The notes beneath the pieces are model-generated. The model did not search any database, was not told the origin of the DNA, and worked only from the letters and a program-made list of their open reading frames with translations. A stretch of 59,720 bases of DNA from Leuconostoc lactis KCTC 3528 = DSM 20202. GTDB lineage: Bacteria; Bacillota; Bacilli; Lactobacillales; Lactobacillaceae. A program made the position numbers and the translations under genes. The stretch spans positions 1 to 59,720 of the forward strand of contig NZ_BMWM01000009.1 in NCBI RefSeq assembly GCF_014651235.1, given 5' to 3'. Positions 1 to 8,113 of this stretch are shown here, one piece after another (the stretch's first letter is position 1; every line of letters begins with the position of its first letter).

Positions 1-89
1 TACACCAATCGAGATCTTCTTACTTAATCTACGTCACTAAATTCGTTCAAGTTATTTCTTGCAATCTGCCATACTGTAAATTCTGTTTT

Positions 90-836
90 TTAAATCATTT
101 TTGGTTTTTCAATCACCGGCATCACGGGTGCTGGCGCCACCGTCGGCACTGCCCGGTTTGTATAATGATGTCGCTTCTCAACAAAACGGAAGACACGTTC
201 TAACACGAAGCTTAATACCACAAAGACAATCATGGCACTGATATAAGCCTCAACGGTATGAAAAGTTGCCGTCCCCAATGCTTTAGCTTTACCAACCACA
301 TCTAACACGCCAATCGTAAAGGCCAGTGAGGTGTCTTGTAACAGTGAAATCACCATCGTCGCAAAGCTTGGGATCGCAATCACTGTTGCCTGTGGGAAAA
401 TAATTTTCATATACATTTGTCTTTTGGTGTAACCAGCTGTCATCGCTGCTTCCTTTTGCGTTTTTGGGACACTCAACAAAGCGGCACGGATAATTTCTGA
501 TAAGAAAGCAGCCATATTCAAGCCGTAAGTCAAAAACAAATAAATCAATGGGTTCACATTATCCGTGTTAATGCTGATATAGCTTAAAAATAGGGGTAAG
601 CCATAATACACTAAGAACATTTGAATCAAAATTGGGGTGCCGCGGACAAATGAAGTAAAAACAACCGCAATTTGTTTTAAAATCTGGGTATTTTCGAGTC
701 GCACATAGGCAATCCCCGCCCCAACAATCACACCAATGATTGTGGAGACAACAGTTAACAACAACGTTGTCGGCAACGCTGATAGCACATCAGCTAAAAA
801 CTCCCCGATGAATTGTGGTTGAAAATAATTATGCAT
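90..836 (-). CDS. Polar amino-acid ABC transporter permease (His/Gln/cystine type)
   Basis: This is the membrane subunit of an amino-acid importer. It would pair with a solute-binding protein and an ATPase that are not in the window. The 248 residues hold about five hydrophobic segments. An RGTP motif lies near residues 65-68. The EAA loop, which docks the ATPase, starts near residue 129 and carries the AAMTAGY signature of the His/Glu/Gln permease family. The last 30 residues are a hydrophilic Pro/Val-rich tail. The start ATG follows a strong AAAGGAGG site. Substrate cannot be read from the sequence; cystine, glutamine or arginine are all possible. A promoter and a leader of about 120 nt lie upstream. 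Confidence 0.9.
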   Translation of the reverse strand: MHNYFQPQFIGEFLADVLSALPTTLLLTVVSTIIGVIVGAGIAYVRLENTQILKQIAVVFTSFVRGTPILIQMFLVYYGLPLFLSYISINTDNVNPLIYLFLTYGLNMAAFLSEIIRAALLSVPKTQKEAAMTAGYTKRQMYMKIIFPQATVIAIPSFATMVISLLQDTSLAFTIGVLDVVGKAKALGTATFHTVEAYISAMIVFVVLSFVLERVFRFVEKRHHYTNRAVPTVAPAPVMPVIEKPKMI

Positions 837-961
837 AAAACGCCTCCTTTGACACTAATGCTGCCTCATCGCTCACGCCGTTTCCTTACGATCTTGATTT
901 ATAAAGCCATTAACCGGTTAAATGTTTTTATAATTAGATATATTAAACGTGGATTAAAAAT

Positions 962-990
962 ATCATACCTTCTTAGGATAATATAAACAA
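962..990 (-). promoter_or_regulatory. Promoter of the amino-acid permease
   Basis: On the minus strand a TTGTTT -35 (985-990) and a TATGAT -10 (962-967) are separated by 17 nt. Transcription would start near 955, leaving a leader of about 120 nt. Within the leader, 910-921 is a perfect 12-bp palindrome (TTAACCGGTTAA) that could be an operator. No known riboswitch was recognised in the leader. Confidence 0.55.
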
Positions 991-1050
991 GTTTTTTGTT
1001 ATTTTTGTTAACATTGCACAAAAACATCTGGTACACAATGTTGCAGAACA

Positions 1051-1084
1051 CAAAAAAAAACGCTAACTTATCGTTAGCGTTTTG
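1051..1084 (-). terminator. Intrinsic terminator after the ABC ATPase gene
   Basis: An 8-bp perfect stem (1060-1067 with 1073-1080) and a 5-nt loop are followed on the minus strand by a run of T. It begins immediately after the stop codon at 1085. Confidence 0.9.
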
Positions 1085-1762
1085 TTATTTTTCCTGTTGG
1101 ATGTGTCCATCCTCAATCGTGTAAATATGATCAGCAAATTGCTTTAAACGTAAATCATGCGTGACAACCACCACAGCTTTTTGTTGTTCGGCTGCAATTT
1201 GTTGGAAGAGAGCCCCGACTTTCTGTACCCGATCACTATCCAATGCCGCAGTTGGTTCGTCGGCTAAAATGAACGCCGGATCGGCATATAAAGCGCGCGC
1301 AATGGCGACACGTTGGGCTTGCCCACCAGATAATTCACCAGGATATTTATCTAATAGCGCATCAATGCCGAGAACCTTTAAATACTGCTGAAATTGTGCC
1401 GATGTTAGATTACCGTATTTCTTAACATGGTTAACCAGATCAAATTGTTGTTGCACGGTTAGAAATGGTACCAGGCTATGCGATTGCAAAACAAAGCCGA
1501 CTTGATTCAAACGGAACGTATCGGAAGCTTGCTGATTTTGAATATCAATGGTTTGATCATTGACTTGTACAATGCCTGATGTCGGCGATTGTAAACCTCC
1601 AATAATGGTCAGCAACGTACTTTTACCCGAACCTGATGGCCCAAGAATTAAGGTTAGTTCGCCTTGTTTCGCTTCAAAACTAACATCATCCAACGCCAAA
1701 ACACGGTTACTCTCTTGACCATATACCTTAGATACATGGCTTACTTTTAATGTCTGCATCAT
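1085..1762 (-). CDS. ABC transporter ATP-binding protein (MacB/LolD-like)
   Basis: This is the ATPase of a FtsX-type ABC exporter. Walker A (GPSGSGKST) lies near residues 41-49, the LSGGQ signature near 145, and Walker B with the DEPTAALD motif follows. The best start is the ATG at 1762, or the next ATG 3 nt on. A GGGGGA Shine-Dalgarno ends in the stop region of the upstream permease gene, and a longer reading would need a TTG that overlaps this site. The gene is the last of a three-gene unit, tetR-permease-ATPase, ended by a terminator. The likely role is export of a peptide, lipid or drug, or cell-envelope stress response; the substrate is unknown. Confidence 0.9.
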   Translation of the reverse strand: MMQTLKVSHVSKVYGQESNRVLALDDVSFEAKQGELTLILGPSGSGKSTLLTIIGGLQSPTSGIVQVNDQTIDIQNQQASDTFRLNQVGFVLQSHSLVPFLTVQQQFDLVNHVKKYGNLTSAQFQQYLKVLGIDALLDKYPGELSGGQAQRVAIARALYADPAFILADEPTAALDSDRVQKVGALFQQIAAEQQKAVVVVTHDLRLKQFADHIYTIEDGHIQQEK

Positions 1763-1763
1763 G

Positions 1764-2822
1764 TTATCCCCCAATGCCTTGTTGTGGTTCGATTTTGATA
1801 ATCAATCGAATTGGGATGAAAGCGGCCAACATGCCAGCTGCAATTAAGCCCAAGCCAACACCCATAATTAAGGTCATATCAAAGTACATTGGTACCACAC
1901 TAGGAATGACCAAGCTACTTAGAAAACAACCGGCTAAACCAATGGCGACTGCTAATGCCATAATGATGGCAGTCTCACTTAACGTGTTCAAAACAAGATA
2001 ACGACTCGGAATACCTTGTGTCCGCAAGACGGCAAAATTAGGCAATTTTTGCATCGTTAAGATGTATAAAAAGATTGCCACGACAACGATTGAAATAACG
2101 ACTAAGAAAGCAATCATAAATTCAAACGTTTTATTCTGTGCGCTATACCCCGGCATATGATTGAACAATTGTTGCGGTGTCACCACGCGAATGCCTTGCA
2201 TGCCCGTAATCTGGTTATCCGCCATTAACCCGCTAGCATAATAACTGTTCGCCAGCCCTTTAATGGCTGACCAATGCTGTAAATCACCGTAAACCACCGG
2301 CGCCATATTATACGCGGCATTTGTCACAAAACCAACCACTGTGAGTTTCTGAGCCAATAAACCAATGGTGAGCTGATCACCAATTTTCAAGCCACTTTGT
2401 TGCCATTTATTAGACACCACAACTTCTTGCGCTGTCTTTGGTCGGTGTCCGGCTGTTAGGGTCAGACGTTGCCAGTAGCGATCTTGTGGCAACCAACCCA
2501 CATAGGTCGCTGCGACACGTTGATTGTTATACTTGACAATCGCTTGTGCTACCCCGACTGGCGCACTGTCGTGCGTTTGCCGTTCTGCTAATTGTGTGAC
2601 CTGTGCTTTGGATAACAAGGATTGGGCCAAATTCCCGTCTGCATCATTACTCATCGCAACACTTTTTACGCGCCACGTTGATACAGCAGCAGTATTTTCA
2701 TGGGATAGTCCTAGTGCCAACGCGCTCAGAATAAAAATCAAAAAACTAATTAACGCGATGACTGCAATCACCAAACCGTAGCGTAACTTTTCTTTACGCA
2801 TTTCTTGTAGTGCTAAAAACAT
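1764..2822 (-). CDS. ABC transporter permease, FtsX/MacB family
   Basis: The protein of about 352 residues has an N-terminal transmembrane segment (about 18-43), a large extracellular domain of about 200 residues, and three C-terminal helices. This is the MacB-PCD plus FtsX layout. It partners with the ATPase that follows directly. The ATG at 2822 lies two bases after the stop codon of the tetR gene, which implies translational coupling. A longer frame begins at a TTG inside tetR and is less likely. Substrate is unknown. Expression is probably controlled by the TetR repressor encoded upstream. Confidence 0.88.
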   Translation of the reverse strand: MFLALQEMRKEKLRYGLVIAVIALISFLIFILSALALGLSHENTAAVSTWRVKSVAMSNDADGNLAQSLLSKAQVTQLAERQTHDSAPVGVAQAIVKYNNQRVAATYVGWLPQDRYWQRLTLTAGHRPKTAQEVVVSNKWQQSGLKIGDQLTIGLLAQKLTVVGFVTNAAYNMAPVVYGDLQHWSAIKGLANSYYASGLMADNQITGMQGIRVVTPQQLFNHMPGYSAQNKTFEFMIAFLVVISIVVVAIFLYILTMQKLPNFAVLRTQGIPSRYLVLNTLSETAIIMALAVAIGLAGCFLSSLVIPSVVPMYFDMTLIMGVGLGLIAAGMLAAFIPIRLIIKIEPQQGIGG

Positions 2823-2824
2823 GT

Positions 2825-3355
2825 TTAGTCTCTTTTCTGCCAATTGGCTAATGTCGTTAACGTCTTTAAAATGTCATCTTGCGCATCGGGATGTAAGAAG
2901 AAATCAGCGACCAAACCATGAACCGACTGTGTCACCAACCACTCATTTATTGTTTGGTCATCAGCATCTGGCTTGAGATGGCGTAGTCTTTTGCGCTGTT
3001 GATTTGGTAGCCGTTGTGCAATAATTGCCGCATTAACGGTATAGTGGTACTTTAAAAAATCATAGTCCTCACGCGTTCTCACATGATTCAAAAAAGCAAT
3101 CGTCTGCGCAATTTGTTCCCCAGAACCTTGCAGTTGTTGATGAATATCGGCAAAAACGAGATCGGCTGCCCATTGATAGGCATCATAAATGTCATCAAAG
3201 TAAGTGTAGAAAGCACCACGAGAAATGCCGGCCTGTTTGACGATATTGGCCACTTTGGCATCTAACAAGGGCCGTTGGGAAAATTCTAAAAATACTGCTT
3301 GTCGTAACTTTTCTTGTTTAATTGGACTTAAGTTAGCCAGTGTGGGTTTAATCAT
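2825..3355 (-). CDS. TetR-family transcriptional repressor
   Basis: This is a 176-residue regulator. The N-terminal helix-turn-helix shows the family pattern (AKVANIVKQAGISRGAFYTYF, near residues 34-55), where the GAFYTYF recognition helix is typical. The C-terminal ligand domain is divergent. The start was set at the ATG at 3355 because AGAAAGGA lies 8 nt upstream. A longer frame starting at 3388 would place coding sequence over the operator palindromes. It is the first gene of the ABC exporter operon, so autoregulation and control of the exporter are likely. The inducer is unknown. Confidence 0.9.
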   Translation of the reverse strand: MIKPTLANLSPIKQEKLRQAVFLEFSQRPLLDAKVANIVKQAGISRGAFYTYFDDIYDAYQWAADLVFADIHQQLQGSGEQIAQTIAFLNHVRTREDYDFLKYHYTVNAAIIAQRLPNQQRKRLRHLKPDADDQTINEWLVTQSVHGLVADFFLHPDAQDDILKTLTTLANWQKRD

Positions 3356-3374
3356 AACTGGATCCTTTCTAAAA

Positions 3375-3406
3375 TGACACAGTGTCAATATAATGACATT
3401 GTGTCA
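3375..3406. promoter_or_regulatory. Twin palindromic operator for the TetR repressor
   Basis: There are two similar 13-bp inverted repeats. TGACACAGTGTCA (3375-3387) is perfect. TGACATTGTGTCA (3394-3406) has one mismatch. Their centres are 19 bp apart. The second abuts a TATAAT-like hexamer on the minus strand. Position and symmetry fit a dimeric TetR site that shuts off tetR and the exporter. Confidence 0.75.
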
Positions 3407-3425
3407 TTATATGATAAAAAAGTCA

Positions 3426-3450
3426 ATAAAAAAATACCTTTCGGTATTTT
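3426..3450 (-). terminator. Intrinsic terminator after the VOC gene
   Basis: AAAATACC (3431-3438) pairs with GGTATTTT (3443-3450) around a 4-nt loop, followed by T residues on the minus strand. It lies just downstream of the VOC gene and just upstream of the tetR promoter. Confidence 0.8.
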
Positions 3451-3456
3451 AATGTT

Positions 3457-3810
3457 TTAATCTGGCATTTTCGCCATGACATAATAATTGCCTTCAGGAT
3501 CTGCAAAGTTAAAGGTGTCGTTCATTTTTTCGCGCCCCTCACCGAGTTTTTCATACAAGGCATCAAAATCCTCTGTAAAGAACATCAAAGATGGCACCGG
3601 TCCAAGCACTTCTGGTGAATACTTGGCAATAAAGGCCTTGGGGAAAAGACCAAGCTCTAGTTGCTCGCTCACCTTCAAGTTAATATTAAGGTAGTCATCC
3701 GGCAATGGATTCTCTGCCACAACTTCGGCCTGTAGTGTCGTGACAAAAAAATCACGGATAACCTTAACATCTTCAACATACAACATGACGCGTGTATTTT
3801 TGATACGCAT
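3457..3810 (-). CDS. VOC (glyoxalase/bleomycin-resistance fold) family protein
   Basis: This is a small 117-residue protein with the VOC pattern. An N-terminal strand (RVMLYVEDV) is followed by a helix (IRDFFVTTL), and the C-terminal segment FNFADPEGNYYVMAK matches the usual DPEGN end of one repeat. Members act as glyoxalases, dioxygenases or binding proteins; nothing here fixes the activity. It has a strong AAAGGAGA site and its own terminator, so it is probably a single-gene unit. Confidence 0.8.
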   Translation of the reverse strand: MRIKNTRVMLYVEDVKVIRDFFVTTLQAEVVAENPLPDDYLNINLKVSEQLELGLFPKAFIAKYSPEVLGPVPSLMFFTEDFDALYEKLGEGREKMNDTFNFADPEGNYYVMAKMPD

Positions 3811-3919
3811 ATCTTATCTCCTTTTAACAGCGTGCTAACGCTGACTGCCACTTAAGCGTATTTCACTCATTATATCACAGTTCAATTTGGCGTTTAAAAC
3901 GCCAATTAACTGGCACGAT

Positions 3920-4572
3920 TTATTTTTGCGGTAAAATTTTAAGCAAAAAGGTATTAGCTTGCGTTCGTAATAACGTTTTGCGGAAAGCTATTGCCGTAGT
4001 GGCCCACCAAAAGAGGCCTAAGAAAACAGCAGCGATGGTATCGGTTGGGAAATGATCCCGTAAGTAGACACGAGACAACGCCACTAAGAAAATCCAAATG
4101 ACCCCCAATACACTAGCGACCATAAACTTCTTAGTCTCTTTGGTTATAAATGAGAGCACTAACAACACGAGCAAAACGGCTGATAAGGTATGCACACTGG
4201 GAAATGACAGGCCGGTATCTGGTACGACTTGATGGGTTAGACGTTGACGTGCCGTGATAGTTTTAATAATTTCAGCTAAAAAGTCGCCACCAATCACGGT
4301 TACTAAGACCCAGACACTCTCAAAACGTTGTTGTTTGCGCCAAAAGTAACAGCCAATACGGCCATCACGACTAATACAATGGCAGGATTGCCAATAGTTG
4401 ATACCAACTTCATCACACTGGTTAATAAAAACGGGCTTTGCAGCTGACCAATTGCCTGTTGCAAACTGTGATCGAGACCGTTAAATGGTTGCATGATGAC
4501 ATAACCTGTCATACCAAGCAAACCGACTAAAGCCGTTACGGCTACTGATTTTCGTGCTAAGATTGGATTCAT
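3920..4572 (-). pseudogene. PAP2-family membrane phosphatase, frameshifted
   Basis: Two reading frames (89 codons from the ATG at 4572, then the -1 frame to 3920) together make one PAP2 (type 2 phosphatidic acid phosphatase) protein. The span is 653 bases. Adding one base near 4340-4355 would give 217 residues, the usual family length. The second part carries the catalytic blocks SFPSVHT (usually PSGH) and SRVYLRDHFPTD. The first block is degenerate, with ARQRL in place of the usual xxRP. The N-terminal part has two hydrophobic helices. Either the gene is broken or a base is missing in the assembly. It follows the COG4705 gene by 41 nt, probably in one transcript. Confidence 0.8.
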
Positions 4573-4613
4573 TTTTTCCTCTTTCTATTGTTTCAAACTG
4601 ACTAATCAAACCA

Positions 4614-5396
4614 TTAGCCGATATTCAGCTGATCTTCTGGTCTGACCAACGTCGACTCTTTAACCACTTGCCCTTCTTTCATGAGCAAGTAAACAAACAG
4701 TCCAACAAAGCCAACCAACCAGATCAAACTCATGCCAGCACTTCCTAACATACCATGCTGCCAGTGATAACCAAAATAGTCAGCGAAGCTGGCGCCAATT
4801 GGTCGGGTCAGCACATAAGCTGCCCAAAATGTGAACGTGTCAAAGCGACCAAAATACTGACGGTTAGCAATAATGGCCAAAAAGACCAACCCGAGATAAA
4901 CCCCAGTATCTAAGAAACCAAGACGCAGCGATTCTGCTAACCAATCACCGACTGCCGTCCCTAAAGTAAAACTCAACGTGACCGTTGCCCAATAAAACAG
5001 CTCACGATGATTGGTTGTAATGGTGTGCACAGACAGATTATGCGCATTGCGATACCACAACACAAAGGTAACTATTAAGGCTAAACCATAAATCACAAAC
5101 GCAGCGACATACGATATGCCAATGCCATGGGTCGCATCCGCAATGAAAGTACCAAAAATTGCTAAGCTTAACAAAGTTAACCAATAAGTCCAAACACGGT
5201 AGCGCGGTTGCCTAAATTTTAAAAATAGAAATACCCCAAAGCTCAGTAAGCCAATGGCCAAATCCGCAACTGGTCCTAATGTCTGATTGAAAAAATCCGA
5301 CCAAGATTCCCCTAACCCAGTGGTAATTAGTTTTGTGGCACAAAATGCTAGCCCTATGGCCGGCACCTTTGTCGCCAAATATGTCCGTTCTGTCAT
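4614..5396 (-). CDS. Integral membrane protein of the COG4705 type, function unknown
   Basis: This is a 260-residue, multi-helix membrane protein. It contains internally similar segments: ATKLITTGLGESWSDF near residue 20, GTAVGDWLAES near 145 and TRPIGASFADYFG near 195. Each pairs a small/polar patch with an acidic residue. I recognise the family as the uncharacterised COG4705 group with moderate confidence. The start ATG at 5396 has no clear Shine-Dalgarno. The only GG-rich sequence upstream (GCAGG) lies in the 3' arm of the long hairpin at 5405-5450. It sits downstream of a two-component system and upstream of the PAP2 gene. A TTG one codon earlier is possible. Transported substrate, if any, is unknown. 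Confidence 0.75.
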   Translation of the reverse strand: MTERTYLATKVPAIGLAFCATKLITTGLGESWSDFFNQTLGPVADLAIGLLSFGVFLFLKFRQPRYRVWTYWLTLLSLAIFGTFIADATHGIGISYVAAFVIYGLALIVTFVLWYRNAHNLSVHTITTNHRELFYWATVTLSFTLGTAVGDWLAESLRLGFLDTGVYLGLVFLAIIANRQYFGRFDTFTFWAAYVLTRPIGASFADYFGYHWQHGMLGSAGMSLIWLVGFVGLFVYLLMKEGQVVKESTLVRPEDQLNIG

Positions 5397-5398
5397 CA

Positions 5399-5450
5399 AA
5401 ATAAAAAACCTGCCTTCATAAACTAACCTTAGTTTATGAAGGCAGGTTTT
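5399..5450 (-). terminator. Very long hairpin (terminator or attenuator) before the COG4705 gene
   Basis: Positions 5405-5426 pair perfectly with 5429-5450, giving 22 bp with only CC between the arms. On the minus strand it follows the histidine kinase gene and is followed by TTTTTTATTTTG and then the ATG of the COG4705 gene. It therefore works as a terminator for the kinase operon or as an attenuator of the next gene. As RNA it would also sequester the only Shine-Dalgarno-like bases of that gene. Confidence 0.85.
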
Positions 5451-5494
5451 AATTTCATACTATGGTACCATTCTGATGGTTTTCTGATAATTTG

Positions 5495-6829
5495 TCAGGA
5501 AGTTTGTGGTGCTAGGAATGTCAAAGTGACAATCGTCCCGACTGGTTGATTATCGGATAAGGCAATACTGATGTTTTGACGCGCCGATAATTGTTGCGCC
5601 AAGGCCAGTCCCAACCCATTGCCTGGTGTTTCCGAACGCGAGTCATCCCCACGATAAAAACGATCAAAGACTCGCGTTTTATCCGCTGCCGAAATCCCTT
5701 GCCCAACGTCTTTAATGATGACTTGGTTCAACGCACTCGTCACGACGATTGGCGAATCGGCTGCAGAATATTTAGCGGCATTATCCAAAATGATCCGCAC
5801 TAATTGTGCAAATTCGTTCACCCGTAAGTGAACCGAAAAGTCAGTTAACGTTGTGATCACGTGACGCTTGGTGTCGATTTCAAAAAACGTCACAATATCT
5901 TGCAACACAGGCACAATTTGAACAACTGTTGGTGGATTCACGTGATCATCAGTAGCCCGCGACATGTCGAGTAACGTATCCACCAAATTTTGCATCCGCC
6001 GCGATTCTTTATCTAACATGGCAATCGCCGTTGGGATAATTTCTGGATGTGTTGCCCCACGCCGTTTGATCAGGTCAATATTGCAACGAAAGCCCGCTAA
6101 CGGCGTTTTCAATTCATGCGAAGCGTTGCTAATAAAGGCACGCTCTTTTTCAATTTGTGCTTGCAGTTGTTGTAACCAATCTTGTAAATGTTGATTCAAC
6201 GTAACAATTTCTTCCGCCCCGTCAATATCAGGCAACGTCAACTGCTTAGTTCCGGCTTGATCTAATTGTTTCACTGCACGCGTTAAAGTCAATAACGGCG
6301 CATTCAAATCTTGCGCCAGTTGCCGCACAATAAATATCGCTAAGACAAAAATCACAGTTAGCGTCACAAATAAGGCGGTACTGACGGTCAGGACCATCCC
6401 AATCACTTCAGCTAAACCAATATAAATTTGATAGGTCATGTTACCAATATGGCCCGTTTGATAGTAATAAAAATAACGTTCGCGTGCTTTATAGACCATC
6501 CCAAACCATAAATGCCGCCCTTTAATTCGTTTGAGAAAAGCCTCACTCCCAGTAGAATAATACGTGGCCTGCTGGGACTTAATCACGACAAATGTATCAC
6601 GAGTATCAATCGTCGAATTCCGACGCCAGTTCGCCCAGTCAAAACGAGAATCAATATCAGCACCACGTAAACTGGTCACAATGCGCTGGGCATCGGCCGT
6701 ACGCGATTCGAGTAATTGATAACTGACTGTACTCAGCACCACCACTGTCGTGGCGATATAAATTAACGCAAATAATTTAACATAGGCTCGGGTCATCAAG
6801 ACAACCGCTGTATTTTGACGTCGTCTCAT
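5495..6829 (-). CDS. Sensor histidine kinase of a two-component system
   Basis: The 444-residue kinase has TM1 (about 16-36), an extracellular domain of about 100 residues, TM2 (about 141-169), a HAMP-like linker, the H-box FISNASHELKTP with the phospho-accepting His near 238, an N-box (DNAAKYS), and G-boxes including NGLGLALAQQL. The start ATG at 6829 lies 4 nt after the restored stop of the response regulator, with GGAG upstream. A frame opening at 6856 merely runs inside the regulator's C-terminal codons. The signal is unknown. It resembles the Ars/Cia/HprS-like HisKA class. The reading frame is intact although its partner regulator is frameshifted. Confidence 0.9.
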   Translation of the reverse strand: MRRRQNTAVVLMTRAYVKLFALIYIATTVVVLSTVSYQLLESRTADAQRIVTSLRGADIDSRFDWANWRRNSTIDTRDTFVVIKSQQATYYSTGSEAFLKRIKGRHLWFGMVYKARERYFYYYQTGHIGNMTYQIYIGLAEVIGMVLTVSTALFVTLTVIFVLAIFIVRQLAQDLNAPLLTLTRAVKQLDQAGTKQLTLPDIDGAEEIVTLNQHLQDWLQQLQAQIEKERAFISNASHELKTPLAGFRCNIDLIKRRGATHPEIIPTAIAMLDKESRRMQNLVDTLLDMSRATDDHVNPPTVVQIVPVLQDIVTFFEIDTKRHVITTLTDFSVHLRVNEFAQLVRIILDNAAKYSAADSPIVVTSALNQVIIKDVGQGISAADKTRVFDRFYRGDDSRSETPGNGLGLALAQQLSARQNISIALSDNQPVGTIVTLTFLAPQTS

Positions 6830-6833
6830 ACGC

Positions 6834-7510
6834 TTAATCTCCGACACGCATAACATAGCCTAAGCCACGTGCCGTTTCAATCAAGGACGGTTGCCCATCA
6901 CGCGCAATTTTTTGACGTAAATGGCGAATATTAACATCAACTGTGTTATATTGCCCGCAAAATCAATGCCCCAAACATGATCAAGAATGGCATCACGTGA
7001 CACCACCTGACCTTCATGCTGCATCAAAAAAGCCAACAAATCAAACTCACGCTGTGTGAGGGCAATCAGCTGATCACCTCGTTGCACCCGATGTGTCGTC
7101 GTATTTAAGGTTAAATCGGCCACTTCAAAAACAGTTTGCACCGGCGTAACTTGGCGGCGTAACACTACCCGCAACCGTGCTAATAATTCTTCAGTTTCAA
7201 AGGGTTTCGTCAAATAGTCATCTGCCCCATTATCAAGCCCCATGACCTTATCATCTAACTCACTTTTAGCCGTCATCAGAATCACTGGCAACGTCTGATT
7301 AGTTTGCCGAACATGACGTAAAACAGCCATCCCACTCTTTTTTGGCAACATCCAATCCAGTAATACAGCATCTACAGTTTCTGATGCCAATAAGGCAAGT
7401 CCTTGTTGGCCGTCAAAGGCCTGCAAAACCGTGTAACCTTCAAACGTCAATTCATTTTTAAGATAAAATTGCAGACTCATTTCGTCTTCAATGATTAAAA
7501 CAGTCGCCAT
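6834..7510 (-). pseudogene. OmpR-family response regulator, frameshifted in the DNA-binding domain
   Basis: Receiver residues are all present: acidic pair at 9-10, phospho-acceptor Asp52 and Lys102 (LTKPFE). The winged-helix domain is normal up to VWGIDFAGN. The frame then shifts near 6948-6952 and the reading ends early after 209 residues. Inserting one T restores YNTVDVNIRHLRQKI and the wing ETARGLGYVMRVGD, ending at 6834 with 225 residues, the family norm. The lost part contains the recognition helix, so the protein as written could not bind DNA. The restored stop sits 4 nt before the kinase start, showing the original operon. Possible causes are a real mutation or a sequencing deletion. 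Confidence 0.88.
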
Positions 7511-7551
7511 GCATCCTCCAAAGCGTTACAAAACGATTAGCCGTTATGACC

Positions 7552-7986
7552 TTACGCTTCGTCGTCAATATGTGCTAAATAGTCGCCATAGCCCGCCGCA
7601 GCCATCTCTGCTTTCGGAATAAAACGCAACGCTGCTGAATTAATGCAGTAGCGTTGCCCACCCGTTTCGGCTGGGCCATCAGGAAAAACATGTCCCAGGT
7701 GTGAATCTGCGTGCCGCGACTTCACTTCAACGCGTGACATGCCATAACTATCATCTGCTTGTTCAACGATATGATCCGTAATGGCAGCCGTAAATGACGG
7801 CCAACCACAGCCAGCATCATACTTCTCTTTTGAAGTGAATAGGGGTTCCCCACTGACAACATCAACATACAGGCCTGGCTCATAAAAATCATCATACTTG
7901 CCCGAAAACGGCCGTTCCGTTGCAGCGTTTTGCGTCACGTTATATGCTTCAGCATCTAATTTTGCTAAAATTTCTGACTTATCCAT
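7552..7986 (-). CDS. msrB: Peptide-methionine (R)-S-oxide reductase
   Basis: MsrB reduces methionine-R-sulfoxide in oxidised proteins. The 144-residue protein has GCGWPSF (Cys60) and the catalytic [11 protein letters not shown] (Cys114), with the HLGHVF and SRHADSH blocks between. The zinc-binding CxxC pairs seen in many homologues are absent. The ATG at 7986 is chosen because AGGAG lies 5 nt upstream; an earlier frame start lacks such a site. It ends 41 nt before the response regulator gene, so it may lead the same transcript. The context suggests an oxidative-stress link, consistent with an oxidase-bearing lactic acid bacterium. Confidence 0.95.
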   Translation of the reverse strand: MDKSEILAKLDAEAYNVTQNAATERPFSGKYDDFYEPGLYVDVVSGEPLFTSKEKYDAGCGWPSFTAAITDHIVEQADDSYGMSRVEVKSRHADSHLGHVFPDGPAETGGQRYCINSAALRFIPKAEMAAAGYGDYLAHIDDEA

Positions 7987-8113
7987 GGTGTCTCCTTTGC
8001 CGATTCGTACCATTTATACCAAAACAAGTATCTCTTGATATCTGTGGGCCCAACAACTCACATTTTGTAAGTCTATTGTACCTTATTTTGGCTTCACCGC
8101 GGCATAAAAACAA

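Noticed and set aside
24-89. In-frame extension after the first permease stop (KTEFTVWQIARNN...)
   Set aside because: A 20-codon open stretch follows the TAA, but nothing suggests read-through and such a length occurs by chance.
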